Assembly: GCF_963668165.1 (NCBI RefSeq)
Contig: NZ_OY764209.1
Coordinates: 1,178,001 to 1,242,000, forward strand
Origin: Marispirochaeta sp.
GTDB taxonomy: Bacteria; Spirochaetota; Spirochaetia; JC444; Marispirochaetaceae
Length of the DNA: 64,000 nucleotides
Direction: 5' to 3'
Below the pieces are notes generated by a model that did no database searches, was not told the origin of the DNA, and saw only the letters and a list, made by a program, of their open reading frames with translations. Shown here in pieces: positions 24,303 to 33,322 of this stretch. Position 1 is the stretch's first letter. Each line of letters opens with the position of its first letter. The translations under genes and the position numbers were made by a program.

Positions 24303-25522
24303 AGTGTAGGCATTGTAATAAAGAGCTAACATACAGTTTAATTGATCTTGGTTTTGCACCACCTTCCAATGCTTATTTAGAAAAAAAAGACCTGAGCAAA
24401 CCGGAAAAATATTACCCATTGCGGGTCAAAGTATGCGATCACTGCTGGCTGGTACAGACAGAGGATTATGCTCAGGCAGACGAACTTTTCAACGCTGATT
24501 ATGCATATTTTTCAAGTACATCCTCGACATGGCTTGAACATGCACGAAGCTATGCAAGGATGATAACCGGGAAATTGAATCTCTCTGAGAAAAGTCTGGT
24601 TGTAGAAATAGCTTCCAATGATGGATATCTGCTAAAGAACTTTGTAGAATGGAATATTCCATGCTATGGCATTGAACCTACTGACAGTACAGCAGAAGCG
24701 GCTAAAAGATTTAATATACCTGTTATTAAGCGTTTTTTTGGTGAATCTCTTGCTCAAGAGCTGGCCCAAGACCGGAAAAAGGCGGATCTCGTAATAGGTA
24801 ATAATGTGTATGCACATGTTCCTGATATAAATGACTTTACAAAGGGGTTAAAGACGATCCTGAAAGACGCTGGTGTAATTACTCTTGAGTTTCCACATCT
24901 GTTAAATTTGTTAAAGTATAATCAGTTTGATACTATTTATCATGAGCATTTTTCCTATTTGTCCCTTACAAGTGTTCAGAACATCTTTTCGGAATTCGGC
25001 TTACGGGTTTTTAATATTGAAAAATTACCAACCCATGGTGGAAGTCTACGTATCTACGGGTGCCATGTAAGTGATCCAAGAAGTACCGATGACTCTGTGA
25101 ACATTCTTTTACAGGAAGAAACTGAGTTTGGGTTACATGATGCAAATACGTATACCAGCCTTCAGGCGCGGGCGGATTTGATTAAGAATGAGCTTCTGAT
25201 CTTTTTACTGGAAGCGAAAAAAAACTCAAAAAGTATCGGAGCATATGGAGCGGCTGCTAAAGGAAATACACTCTTGAATTTCGCCGGTTTGAAAACTGAT
25301 CTTATACAATTTGTTTGTGACGCGGCAGAATCAAAACAGGGGAAATTTCTTCCCGGAAGCCATATTCCGATCGTTTCCCCGGAGTATCTTGGTGAATGTA
25401 GATCTGACTATTTGATTATTCTTCCATGGAACATTGCCGATGAGGTGGTCAGACAAAATAGAGCATTGAAGGATGCAGGGACAATGTTTGTCAAATTCAT
25501 TCCCGAAACCGAATTCGTATGA
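24299..25522 (+). CDS. SAM-dependent sugar C-methyltransferase (TylC3/NovU type)
   Basis: The start is GTG in the preceding stop. The 407-residue protein has the three-part layout of sugar C-methyltransferases: an N-terminal zinc-binding domain (CRHC at residues 3-6 and CDHC near 46-49), a Rossmann SAM domain (VVEIASNDGYLLKNF), the catalytic YHEHFSYLS motif, and a C-terminal domain (GAYGAAAKGNTLLNF). These enzymes methylate carbon next to a keto group of a nucleotide-linked deoxy sugar. Its presence predicts a branched-chain sugar made from CDP-4-keto-6-deoxyglucose. The aminotransferase follows with a 4-bp overlap. Confidence 0.88.
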   Translation: MKCRHCNKELTYSLIDLGFAPPSNAYLEKKDLSKPEKYYPLRVKVCDHCWLVQTEDYAQADELFNADYAYFSSTSSTWLEHARSYARMITGKLNLSEKSLVVEIASNDGYLLKNFVEWNIPCYGIEPTDSTAEAAKRFNIPVIKRFFGESLAQELAQDRKKADLVIGNNVYAHVPDINDFTKGLKTILKDAGVITLEFPHLLNLLKYNQFDTIYHEHFSYLSLTSVQNIFSEFGLRVFNIEKLPTHGGSLRIYGCHVSDPRSTDDSVNILLQEETEFGLHDANTYTSLQARADLIKNELLIFLLEAKKNSKSIGAYGAAAKGNTLLNFAGLKTDLIQFVCDAAESKQGKFLPGSHIPIVSPEYLGECRSDYLIILPWNIADEVVRQNRALKDAGTMFVKFIPETEFV

Positions 25523-26622
25523 ACAAGAGAATTTTATATACAAAGCCATCAATTACAAAACTTGAAGTTGAATATGCCGCTGATGCCGCTTCTACTGGAT
25601 GGGGTGATAAGTGTTACGATTATATTAATCGTTTTGAAAAATCTTTTGCGGAGCATATAGGCTCGAAATATGCAATAGCAACATCTAGTTGCACAGGCGC
25701 GATTCATATGGGTCTTTCAGCTGTAGGAATAGGACCTGGAGATGAAGTCATTCTCGCCGATACTAATTGGATAGCGACTGCAGCACCGATAGTACATCTG
25801 GGAGCAAAACCGGTATTTGTTGATATTCTACCTGAATCCTGGTGTCTTGATCCAGATGAAGTAGAGAAAGCTATTACATCCAAAACAAAAGCAATTATAG
25901 CCGTACATATATATGGGAATCTATGCGAGATGGATAGTCTTCTATCCATTGGCAGAAGATATAATATCCCCATTGTTGAAGATGCAGCCGAAGCAATTGG
26001 TTCTGCTTATCATGGTAAAAAGGCAGGATCAATAGGTATCTTTGGTACTTTTTCCTTTCATGGTACAAAAACTATGACTACTGGCGAAGGCGGAATGTTT
26101 GTCACAAATAACCGTGATTTATATGAAAAGGTACTGACCCTCAGTAATCATGGCAGAGATAGAAACCAGACCAGGCAATTTTGGCCGGATATGGTCGGAT
26201 TTAAATATAAAATGTCAAATATTCAGGCAGCAATTGGATGTGCTCAGCTGGAACGGATAGATGAACTCATTTCCAAAAAAAGAGAAATTCTCTCATTTTA
26301 CAAGAAGCATCTGTGTAAGATAGAAGGCGTTTCAATGAATCCAGAACCCGAGGGTACAATAAATGGGGCTTGGATGCCAACTGTAGTATTTGAGAGGTTT
26401 TTAGGAGTAACTCGTGAAAGACTGCAGGAAGCGTTTCATAAAGAAAATATCGATGCAAGAGTCTTTTTCTGGCCTTTGTCAAGTCAGGATATGTTTGAAG
26501 AAGTAGATAATTTCAACGCTTACGATATCCCTGAAAGGGCGATTAACCTACCAAGTTTTCATGATATGAATCTTGAACAACAAGGCGCTGTAATAAGTGT
26601 TATTATGGGGTTATTCTCATGA
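25519..26622 (+). CDS. DegT/DnrJ/EryC1/StrS aminotransferase (perosamine-synthase-like)
   Basis: A 367-residue PLP enzyme. SSCTGAIHMGLSAVGIGPGD binds cofactor; VEDAAEAIGSAYHGKKAGSI precedes the Lys motif GTFSFHGTKTMTTGEGGMFV, where the Lys of HGTK forms the aldimine. The HGTKT-TTGEGG form is that of GDP-perosamine synthase and similar C4 aminotransferases. It probably aminates the 4-keto group of the CDP-sugar intermediate. It is not the Fe-S dehydrase RfbH/DdhC used in abequose-type pathways (no Cys set), so the product is an amino sugar. No extra N-terminal domain, unlike the two aminotransferases at 35765 and 41891. Confidence 0.88.
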   Translation: MNKRILYTKPSITKLEVEYAADAASTGWGDKCYDYINRFEKSFAEHIGSKYAIATSSCTGAIHMGLSAVGIGPGDEVILADTNWIATAAPIVHLGAKPVFVDILPESWCLDPDEVEKAITSKTKAIIAVHIYGNLCEMDSLLSIGRRYNIPIVEDAAEAIGSAYHGKKAGSIGIFGTFSFHGTKTMTTGEGGMFVTNNRDLYEKVLTLSNHGRDRNQTRQFWPDMVGFKYKMSNIQAAIGCAQLERIDELISKKREILSFYKKHLCKIEGVSMNPEPEGTINGAWMPTVVFERFLGVTRERLQEAFHKENIDARVFFWPLSSQDMFEEVDNFNAYDIPERAINLPSFHDMNLEQQGAVISVIMGLFS

Positions 26623-27359
26623 AGATTCTTGTGCTGGCTGAAGGTAATGTGGGAGAAAAAATAGTTGAGCATCTAAGAGACGAGTTCGTTAATCACATAA
26701 GTGCAATTGTAACTGTGTCAAATAATAGTATAACTGAATTAGCTAAGGAATCAGGAATTGAAACTATTGTTTTCCGTTCAAGTGGTGAGTTGGTTGAGAG
26801 GATAGAGAATATTGGAATTGATATGGGTATTCTAGCCTGGTGGCCTTATCTCATAAAAGAACCTTTCTTGTCACTTCCCAAAAAAGGTTTTATTAATACA
26901 CATCCAAGTTATTTACCATTTAATCGGGGAAAACATTATAATTTCTGGGCTTTAGTAGAACAAGTTCCGTTTGGTGTTACTTTGCATACAATTGATGACA
27001 GTATTGATAAAGGTAAAATACTCGCACAAAGAAGTATTCCGTATACGTGGGAGGATACTGGGGAATCACTTTACTATAAAGCCCAGGAAGAAATGGTTGA
27101 ATTATTTAAAGAAAGTATATTTGATATTCTTAATGGAAACATAGTACCTGTAGTACCCGATTATAAAAAGGGAAGTATGCACTACTCGAATGAATTAGAT
27201 ATAGCAAGTGAAATTGACCTTGAGAAAAAATATACTGCGAGAGAACTCTTTAATTTATTGAGAGCCAGAACTTTCAAAGGCTATCCTTCCTGCTATTTTT
27301 ATGACTCAAATAAAAAATATGAAGTTCGGATTAATATTAGGAGATGTGAGAATGGATAG
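26619..27359 (+). CDS. Sugar N-formyltransferase-like protein
   Basis: A 246-residue protein of the formyltransferase superfamily (same fold as methionyl-tRNA and GAR formyltransferases). The catalytic triad appears as Asn and His in FINTHPSYLPFNRGKHYNFW and Asp in TLHTIDDSIDKGKI. It follows the aminotransferase with a 4-bp overlap, as in operons for N-formylated amino sugars such as Qui4NFo or Fuc3NFo, where 10-formyltetrahydrofolate is the donor. The C-terminal part lacks a tRNA-binding domain. N-formylation of the CDP-linked amino sugar is a reasonable inference. Confidence 0.83.
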   Translation: MKILVLAEGNVGEKIVEHLRDEFVNHISAIVTVSNNSITELAKESGIETIVFRSSGELVERIENIGIDMGILAWWPYLIKEPFLSLPKKGFINTHPSYLPFNRGKHYNFWALVEQVPFGVTLHTIDDSIDKGKILAQRSIPYTWEDTGESLYYKAQEEMVELFKESIFDILNGNIVPVVPDYKKGSMHYSNELDIASEIDLEKKYTARELFNLLRARTFKGYPSCYFYDSNKKYEVRINIRRCENG

Positions 27360-28137
27360 ACATTTAGATTTTAAGAAGGAATGTGAAAAAGAGATAAGAA
27401 TAATGAGTGGGAGTGATGAATTTACTAAATGTACGAGAGATTGGTTAAACACGGCCAATAGTTTAAAATATTCTTATCATTATAATTGGCTAGGAAGACC
27501 AATTATCCAGTATCCTCAGGACATTGTCGCAATGCAGGAAATTATCTGGAATGTCAAACCGGATTTGATAATTGAAACAGGTATTGCACATGGCGGATCG
27601 TTGATTTTCAGCGCATCAATATTGGCATTATTGGATATGTGCGACGCAATTGAAACAAATCAAATGCTCGATCCTAAGAGGTCAAAACGTAAAGTAGTTG
27701 GAATAGATATCGATATTCGTGAACACAACCTTAAAGCGATACAAATGCATCCAATGTTTTCTCGGATAGAGATGATTGAAGGGTCCTCCATTGATCCTTC
27801 AATTGTCAGTCAGGTTGAAAAGATAGCTTCTGAATATACTAATATTCTTGTATGTTTGGATTCCATGCATACACATGACCATGTATTAGCTGAACTGGAG
27901 GTATATGCTCCGCTTGTAAGTAAAGGGAGTTACTGTGTTGTTTTTGATACAATAATTGAGGATTTGCCGAAGGATATGTTTCCTGACAGACCATGGTCAA
28001 AAGGGAATAATCCTAAAACAGCGGTGTGGGAATATCTTAAGAAAAATTCTGATTTTGAGATTGACAAAATGATCGACAGCAAACTTGCCATTACTGTTGC
28101 ACCGGATGGGTATTTAAAAAGAATAGAAAGTAAATGA
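27352..28137 (+). CDS. CmcI-like protein (cephalosporin hydroxylase family; probable sugar O-methyltransferase)
   Basis: ATG 27352 follows TAGGAGATGTGAGA and overlaps the formyltransferase end by 8 bp; the in-frame ATG 27301 is inside that gene. The 261-residue protein reads WLGRPIIQYPQDIVAMQEII, DLIIETGIAHGGSLIFSA (the SAM-binding strand with GIAHGGS), VVGIDIDIREHN, GSSIDP and VCLDSMHTHDHVLAELE. The family is named after cephalosporin hydroxylase but its members in glycan clusters are rhamnosyl or sugar O-methyltransferases. It closes the CDP-sugar operon just before the IS element. Confidence 0.85.
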   Translation: MDRHLDFKKECEKEIRIMSGSDEFTKCTRDWLNTANSLKYSYHYNWLGRPIIQYPQDIVAMQEIIWNVKPDLIIETGIAHGGSLIFSASILALLDMCDAIETNQMLDPKRSKRKVVGIDIDIREHNLKAIQMHPMFSRIEMIEGSSIDPSIVSQVEKIASEYTNILVCLDSMHTHDHVLAELEVYAPLVSKGSYCVVFDTIIEDLPKDMFPDRPWSKGNNPKTAVWEYLKKNSDFEIDKMIDSKLAITVAPDGYLKRIESK

Positions 28138-28143
28138 TTTCTA

Positions 28144-28161
28144 CCTAACCTGAGCGATTCC
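28144..28161 (+). repeat. Left terminal inverted repeat of the IS
   Basis: 18 bp matching the complement of 29861-29878 with one mismatch at position 6. Confidence 0.88.
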
Positions 28162-28236
28162 AGCTAGTAGAAAAAAATACCTCCATGTGGTGTAATGAGT
28201 TAGACCAATAACAAAAAACACCCAGGAGGTGAATAA

Positions 28237-29649
28237 ATGGTGCGCCAAAAAAGCCGATCCGTCAAGAGCAAAATTACCAACTTTCAGACAACAAACGAAC
28301 AATTTTCCGGCCGTGCCGGGCTTGCCCCGGTCAGTCGTTACCTTGACGCAGTGGGCATCACCGAGATATTAGCGAAGCGGTTCACCTTTCTAAAAAAGAA
28401 TGCAAAAGGTACTGCCCTGAACTCTATCTTTCATCAGATCATCTGTTATTTTTTTGACGGCACTGATCTGCACATGAGCCGGTTCGATCATCTGAAACGG
28501 GATACCGGCTATGCCGGGGTAATCGAGACTGAAGCAGAGGAAATGATTTCATCTCATACCGCTAAAAGATTCTTTCGCTCCATATCGATTGTACGGGTAT
28601 GGCTTTTTAGAAAAATACTCAAGCAGCTGTTCCTCTGGAGGCTGTCGATAGAAAAACCTGAGATCATCAAAATTGGAATCGACACCATGGTTCTGGATAA
28701 CAACGACGCCGATGTACGCGAAGGAGTCGAACCGACCTACAAAAAAGTAAAAGGATTTCAGCCGCTGCAGGTGTTCTGGGGTCGATACCTTGTTGATGCG
28801 ATATTTCGAAATGGAAAGGCCCACAGCAATCACGGGAATCACGTTCAGCGGGTAGTAAGCCATATGGCTCGCCTCATTCGCAGAGGCTATCGCGATGATG
28901 TACCTATCATCTTTATCGCCGACACAGGATTCTTTGATCAGGCGCTACTTGACCACTGTGAAAGGCTGAAGGTTGGCCTGATTGTAGGCGGTAAAATGTA
29001 TCAGGATATCAAGGACACCATCGATCGGATGCCTGATGAATCATTCCTTGAATACCAAAAGGGCACAAAAGCATGGTTCTACACGGAGTTCGGAGGCAGA
29101 CGGAAGTCATGGAAGACATTCTGGAGAACCATCTACGCAAAACCTATTACCGAAGATGATGGTCAGGTGCTTCTTGAATATGCCCGCCCGGAGCTCATTA
29201 TCTACACCAATATCGGAATGAACAATGAGATCACCCGTGGGATTTTGAAAGCACATAAAAGTGATGAAACTGAAATCAGTCCACAGGCCATCATCAACGC
29301 CTATCATTTCCGAGCTCGGGACGAGCTGGTGAACCGGGCGCTGAAAGATTTTGGAACAGAGCACTTGCCCTTCAAACGTTTCGCCTCAAATGCGGCTTTC
29401 TATTATCTGATGTGTATTTCATTCTTCCTGTTCGAAACCTTCAAATATGATATCGACTCTCCGGCAATCAAGATCACCTGGTATGCTGAAAGCTTCAGGA
29501 GAAAGGTGCTTGATATTGCGGGACAAATTATACGAACCGGCCGCCGGATTTATTTGAAGCTGCCGGAGGTAACAAGCGCTGTCCTCTGTTTCGAACAGTT
29601 ATGGAACCAAAGCGGAAGTATTTCTAAGATACCACCGGCACCGGTCTAA
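28237..29649 (+). CDS. IS1380-family transposase
   Basis: The 470-residue protein has the order expected for IS1380 DDE transposases: an N-terminal region with SGRAGLAPVSRYLDAVGI, the first acidic residue in IKIGIDTMVLDNND, the second in PIIFIADTGFFDQALLDHCE, and the late YHFRARDELVNRALKDFG followed by LPFKRFASNAAFYYLMCIS, where the Glu of RDELVNR is the third catalytic acid. AGGAGGTGAATAA precedes the ATG. No frameshift or stop interrupts it, so the element may be active. Confidence 0.9.
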   Translation: MVRQKSRSVKSKITNFQTTNEQFSGRAGLAPVSRYLDAVGITEILAKRFTFLKKNAKGTALNSIFHQIICYFFDGTDLHMSRFDHLKRDTGYAGVIETEAEEMISSHTAKRFFRSISIVRVWLFRKILKQLFLWRLSIEKPEIIKIGIDTMVLDNNDADVREGVEPTYKKVKGFQPLQVFWGRYLVDAIFRNGKAHSNHGNHVQRVVSHMARLIRRGYRDDVPIIFIADTGFFDQALLDHCERLKVGLIVGGKMYQDIKDTIDRMPDESFLEYQKGTKAWFYTEFGGRRKSWKTFWRTIYAKPITEDDGQVLLEYARPELIIYTNIGMNNEITRGILKAHKSDETEISPQAIINAYHFRARDELVNRALKDFGTEHLPFKRFASNAAFYYLMCISFFLFETFKYDIDSPAIKITWYAESFRRKVLDIAGQIIRTGRRIYLKLPEVTSAVLCFEQLWNQSGSISKIPPAPV

Positions 29650-29860
29650 AAAAATTACCTCAGTCACACATAATATCAGGTGTCTCTAATAATCAACTAA
29701 TGGCACAGGTTTGTTCTCAGATTGTTCCGGACTGTGGTTTTTGTAATAAAAATCAAGCAGTTAGTAAAATAATCTCTGTGGCATCCGACAGATGAACTCG
29801 TGCGCCAAGGATTTGTCATCTCAGACTGCTAAAATTGTGGGCGGTGCCCACATTTGCAAC

Positions 29861-29878
29861 GGAATCGCTCAGTTTAGG
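29861..29878 (-). repeat. Right terminal inverted repeat of the IS
   Basis: Complement of 28144-28161 with one mismatch; the interval 29650-29860 between the transposase stop and this repeat is non-coding IS sequence. Confidence 0.88.
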
Positions 29879-29909
29879 TTAGATTATAGTTCTCAAAGGA
29901 TATTGTTAT

Positions 29910-30965
29910 ATGGATAATATTGCTATTCTTATACCCACGTTTAATCGGCATAGTTTCTTAATTAGGCAATTTGACTGGTTAAATCAGATAGGTGTAGAAG
30001 AAGTTTTTGCCTTGGATGGATCAGAAAAACGATTAGAATGTCCAGAGATTTTTTCTAAATGGTATCACCATTTGCCTAATATGCCGTATATTGAGAGATT
30101 GAAGTATGGTATTGATAAGGTTAAGCAATCAATGGCTGTACTGTGTGCTGATGATGATTATTTGTATCCTGAAGGATTAAAGAACGCCGTCTCCTTTTTG
30201 GAAAAAAATGCTGATTACTCAGTATCCTATGGACAGTATTTTTTAGTCTTTCCCTATAAAAATAGATATGGAATAAAACAATTATATGGATGCAATCGAT
30301 CCTTTGGTATCCATGATAATGATCATACTAATCGATTATCTGTATGGATGAGAGATTATATGCATTCTTTTTATGCACCTCGACAAAGTGATCGTATGCG
30401 GGCAATTATTAAATCATTACCAAGTAATCAAGAAACTGATGAAAAGAAACTAGGGGATTCAGAAGCGGCTAATCTTGTTGAACTTGCCTTTGCAATTACA
30501 GATGCATGGTTTGGCAAACGTATGGTTTCTATTAGCGATATCTATATGGTTCGTCAGGCCGTTGAGAGAAACTCCGTAATACTTGGTCCTGATGCTGTTG
30601 AAGAACAATATCCTCAACAATTCTGTAGTTGGATAGACGAATATTGTAAGAAATTTTCTGAATATGCAAATACGGATTACTCAACATTTAGATTATTCTG
30701 GTCTAATGGTTGGAGGGAGTATAGGGATTATTTTATTCCAAAATACATAAAAAAAACTTCTAAAAATAAGCAAAAAATAAATATTTTAAAATCCTTCAAA
30801 AAGATTATATTTCGTAGTATTAAAAGAACCATCAAAAAAATATTCCCAAAGGATAGTCAAGCAAAAAGGGTATTATTACTATTCCCAGGGATTAAAGAAA
30901 TAGTTGATCATATGAATAATTATACTAATACACTCGTTGATAATGGGAAGGTTAATTTTTTTTAG
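29910..30965 (+). CDS. Glycosyltransferase, TIGR00180 domain type
   Basis: A 351-residue GT-A type protein. IAILIPTFNRHSFLIRQFDW starts the nucleotide-sugar domain; the metal-binding motif is in AVLCADDDYLYPEGLKNAVS; SVSYGQYFLVFPYKN follows. These features match the TIGR00180-type glycosyltransferases. The last ~60 residues are strongly basic (KKTSKNKQKINILKSFKKII), suggesting membrane association. Very AT-rich, like the next two genes, unlike the region before 21.9 kb. Confidence 0.78.
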   Translation: MDNIAILIPTFNRHSFLIRQFDWLNQIGVEEVFALDGSEKRLECPEIFSKWYHHLPNMPYIERLKYGIDKVKQSMAVLCADDDYLYPEGLKNAVSFLEKNADYSVSYGQYFLVFPYKNRYGIKQLYGCNRSFGIHDNDHTNRLSVWMRDYMHSFYAPRQSDRMRAIIKSLPSNQETDEKKLGDSEAANLVELAFAITDAWFGKRMVSISDIYMVRQAVERNSVILGPDAVEEQYPQQFCSWIDEYCKKFSEYANTDYSTFRLFWSNGWREYRDYFIPKYIKKTSKNKQKINILKSFKKIIFRSIKRTIKKIFPKDSQAKRVLLLFPGIKEIVDHMNNYTNTLVDNGKVNFF

Positions 30966-31018
30966 CTGATATTGTTTTAATAAAATATTTCACAATTATA
31001 GTAAACAGGAGAATGTAG

Positions 31019-31972
31019 ATGCATAGCTATTACAAAGATAAGTATGTTATTGTTACAGGAGGAGCTGGGTTTATTGGATCCCATTTATGTGAGGCTCTTG
31101 TTAAAAATAGAGCAAACGTAATTGCTGTTGATAATTTAATCGCAGGGAAAAAAAAGAATATTATCCATCTAAATAATGAGAATAATTTTAAATTTGTTGA
31201 AGCAGATGTCTGTAACCGAGAAGAAATGTTACCTTTATTGAAAGATTGCGAAATCATCTTCCATAATGCAGCTTCAAAAAAAAATGTTTGTTTAACTGAT
31301 TCACATAAAGATCTTGAAATAAATGCAGGAGGGACACTAAACTTACTCGAATTAGCAAATGAATTTGGCATAGATCGTTTTATTCATGCCTCTACGGGTT
31401 CTGTATATGGAGAGCCGATTATCATGCCTACAACTGAAAAACATCCTTTACGGCCAGTATCATATTACGGTGTATCGAAGCTTGCGGGAGAGCGATATGT
31501 AGATGTTTTTAATCGTCTTTATGGTCTTAAAACAACAATTCTACGATACTTTCATGTATATGGCACTAGGCAGGAATCCAATGAATTTGGAGGAGTTGTA
31601 TCAATATTTCTGAGAAATATTAAAGAAGGTAAACCTTTAAGAATATTTGGTTCTGGGAGACAAGTTAGATCTTTTACTTGGGTTAAGGATCTGGTGGAAG
31701 CTAATCTTCGAGTAGGAGAGTCACATCAAGCAATTGGTGAGGTTTATAATATTGCGTCGGGTATCCAGGTAAGTATTGAAGAGCTTGCACAGGGTTTAAT
31801 TAAGTTGACTGGAAAACAGAGTGAAATTCTTTATGAAGAGCCTTTGATTGGTGATATTGATTATTTTGAAGTATCTAGCAATAAGATTTCTGAATCGCTT
31901 GATGTCCAGTTTACAAAAGATTTTTGGGGTACGATTTCACAATCGATAGATCAGTTTTATGGTTATTTGTAG
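31019..31972 (+). CDS. NAD-dependent nucleotide-sugar epimerase (extended SDR)
   Basis: A 317-residue SDR protein: VIVTGGAGFIGSHLCEALVK binds NAD; DVCNREEMLPL and HNAASKKNV follow; catalytic SVYGEP and YYGVSKLAGERYV (YxxxK) are present; later FGSGRQVRSFTWVKDLVEA and YNIASG. The family includes UDP-glucose and UDP-GlcNAc 4-epimerases and dTDP/GDP-sugar epimerases; no residue visible here decides among them. RBS AACAGGAGAATGTAG is strong. Neighbours are glycosyltransferases, so it supplies a sugar to the same glycan. Confidence 0.83.
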   Translation: MHSYYKDKYVIVTGGAGFIGSHLCEALVKNRANVIAVDNLIAGKKKNIIHLNNENNFKFVEADVCNREEMLPLLKDCEIIFHNAASKKNVCLTDSHKDLEINAGGTLNLLELANEFGIDRFIHASTGSVYGEPIIMPTTEKHPLRPVSYYGVSKLAGERYVDVFNRLYGLKTTILRYFHVYGTRQESNEFGGVVSIFLRNIKEGKPLRIFGSGRQVRSFTWVKDLVEANLRVGESHQAIGEVYNIASGIQVSIEELAQGLIKLTGKQSEILYEEPLIGDIDYFEVSSNKISESLDVQFTKDFWGTISQSIDQFYGYL

Positions 31973-31997
31973 CATTTTATAAAAAAGTTGGGGAATA

Positions 31998-33212
31998 ATG
32001 AATCATATCTTCCGTAAATATGTGAAAGGGATAAAAAAATGTATTCAATATCGGCGTACGCGTGGTCCTTTTCTGCAAAGAATTGATAGATTGGAGTCTA
32101 TTCTTGAATCTATAACACTTTATGATCGCATAAGTGTTAATCCTGTACAGGCGATATGGGCGGAAAGGTGGAAAGAGAGCCGGAAGAAAGTATTATACAT
32201 TGCGCCGATTGATTATTCAGGATCGATATTTAAATGGGCCGCAGCAATAAATGATTACACAGATTGGGCAGCAAGAATAATAACATTTAAAGTACATCGA
32301 TTTGGATATTCAACAGATATAGTAATACCTTCTAATATACCTTCGCAATTGAAGGGAGATTTTTCAGAATTGGGGGTAAAACTTTTTAAGTTGATCGACG
32401 AAGCCGATATTATTCATTTTAAGGATGAACATCAATTATTTCATGAAATAGAACTTAAAAGTAAAAAATCTACCTTACTATCTGATATTTATAAAAGAGC
32501 AAAGGAATCTGTAAAACCACTAGTATTCACTCATTACGGAGGATACGCTAGAAAATATAAAGATAATATTAATTATAAGAATTTTGTTAATAATTTTAAT
32601 ATCAAAGTTGCTATGACTCCAGATTTAAATTTTGATTGGTTTTCTGGAAGCTATATTCCCCATTCAATTGAAATAAAAGATTTTCCTGTAATATGGAAAG
32701 ATGGGACAGTCGTTTCGCATTCTCCATCTGGTGTTCAAAGGAAAGGTACAGAAGCTTTAGTTGAAGCGCTCTCCAAACATCCAGAGATAACACTTAATAT
32801 AATTCAAGGGCTGTCATATGAAAAATGCTTAAAAAAGAAAAGTGAGGCAACACTTTTCTTTGATCAAGCTGGACGTGAAAAAGCAGAAAACATTGGTACA
32901 AATGAACCGATTGGTTGGTATGGGAACTCCGCTGTTGAAGCGATGGCTTTCGGTATTCCAACCATAGCACATCTATCTAAGAATGCTTTCAATGGAGCGG
33001 TACTTTCAGGAAAGAACATCAAGAATTCTTGCCCTGTTATTAATGTCGATTGTGAAGATCCTATATCTATTGAAAAAGCGATAGTTAACTTTTTTTCATC
33101 ATCTGTTGCAGAAAAAGAAAAAAAATCAAAACAGGCTCGTGAATGGGTTGAAATCTTTCATTCAAATGAAGTTGTTGCTAATGAACTGGTAAAACTTTAT
33201 TCCAAAAAGTAA
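31998..33212 (+). CDS. GT-B glycosyltransferase-like protein
   Basis: A 404-residue protein without an obvious N-terminal signature; KVLYIAPIDYSGSIFKWAAA starts the N-domain, TPLVFTHYGGYARKYKDN-like sequence (PLVFTHYGGYARKY) is in the middle, SPSGVQRKGTEALVEALSKH resembles the start of the GT-B C-domain, and PIGWYGNSAVEAMAFGIPTI is the donor-binding E-x7-E-like helix. This supports a GT4-like glycosyltransferase of unknown specificity. The N-terminal ~35 residues are basic and may bind membrane. Confidence 0.7.
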   Translation: MNHIFRKYVKGIKKCIQYRRTRGPFLQRIDRLESILESITLYDRISVNPVQAIWAERWKESRKKVLYIAPIDYSGSIFKWAAAINDYTDWAARIITFKVHRFGYSTDIVIPSNIPSQLKGDFSELGVKLFKLIDEADIIHFKDEHQLFHEIELKSKKSTLLSDIYKRAKESVKPLVFTHYGGYARKYKDNINYKNFVNNFNIKVAMTPDLNFDWFSGSYIPHSIEIKDFPVIWKDGTVVSHSPSGVQRKGTEALVEALSKHPEITLNIIQGLSYEKCLKKKSEATLFFDQAGREKAENIGTNEPIGWYGNSAVEAMAFGIPTIAHLSKNAFNGAVLSGKNIKNSCPVINVDCEDPISIEKAIVNFFSSSVAEKEKKSKQAREWVEIFHSNEVVANELVKLYSKK

Positions 33213-33249
33213 AATTGAAAAGTCGAAGAGGAGTTTAGCTTATCAACAT

Positions 33250-33285
33250 TGGAATGAAATTGCAGTTTCCTGCAATTTCATTCCA
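33250..33285 (+). other. Perfect 16-bp hairpin in intergenic space
   Basis: TGGAATGAAATTGCAG (33250-33265), loop TTTC, then the exact complement CTGCAATTTCATTCCA (33270-33285). No T-run follows (next bases GTGACGAC), so it is not a classical intrinsic terminator. It lies between two glycosyltransferase genes at the point where base composition starts to change. Confidence 0.8.
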
Positions 33286-33322
33286 GTGACGACATTAATT
33301 CTAAAGGGTGTTCGAATTATCT

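Larger units (their letters stand above)
28144..29878 (+). mobile_element. IS1380-family insertion sequence
   Basis: The element is ~1735 bp, bounded by 18-bp terminal inverted repeats: left CCTAACCTGAGCGATTCC (28144-28161) and right, on the reverse strand, CCTAAACTGAGCGATTCC (29861-29878), one mismatch. A single intact transposase ORF lies inside. I see no clear target-site duplication: the flanks read ATTTCTA on the left and TTAGATT on the right. It sits between the CDP-sugar operon and a glycosyltransferase gene and does not break either. Confidence 0.88.

Noticed and set aside
27301-28137. Literal annotation as cephalosporin hydroxylase
   Set aside because: The family name comes from CmcI; sequence context and the SAM-binding GIAHGGS strand point to a sugar-modifying methyltransferase, and no cephalosporin genes are near.
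33250-33285. Intrinsic terminator
   Set aside because: The stem is perfect but not GC-rich and no T-run follows.
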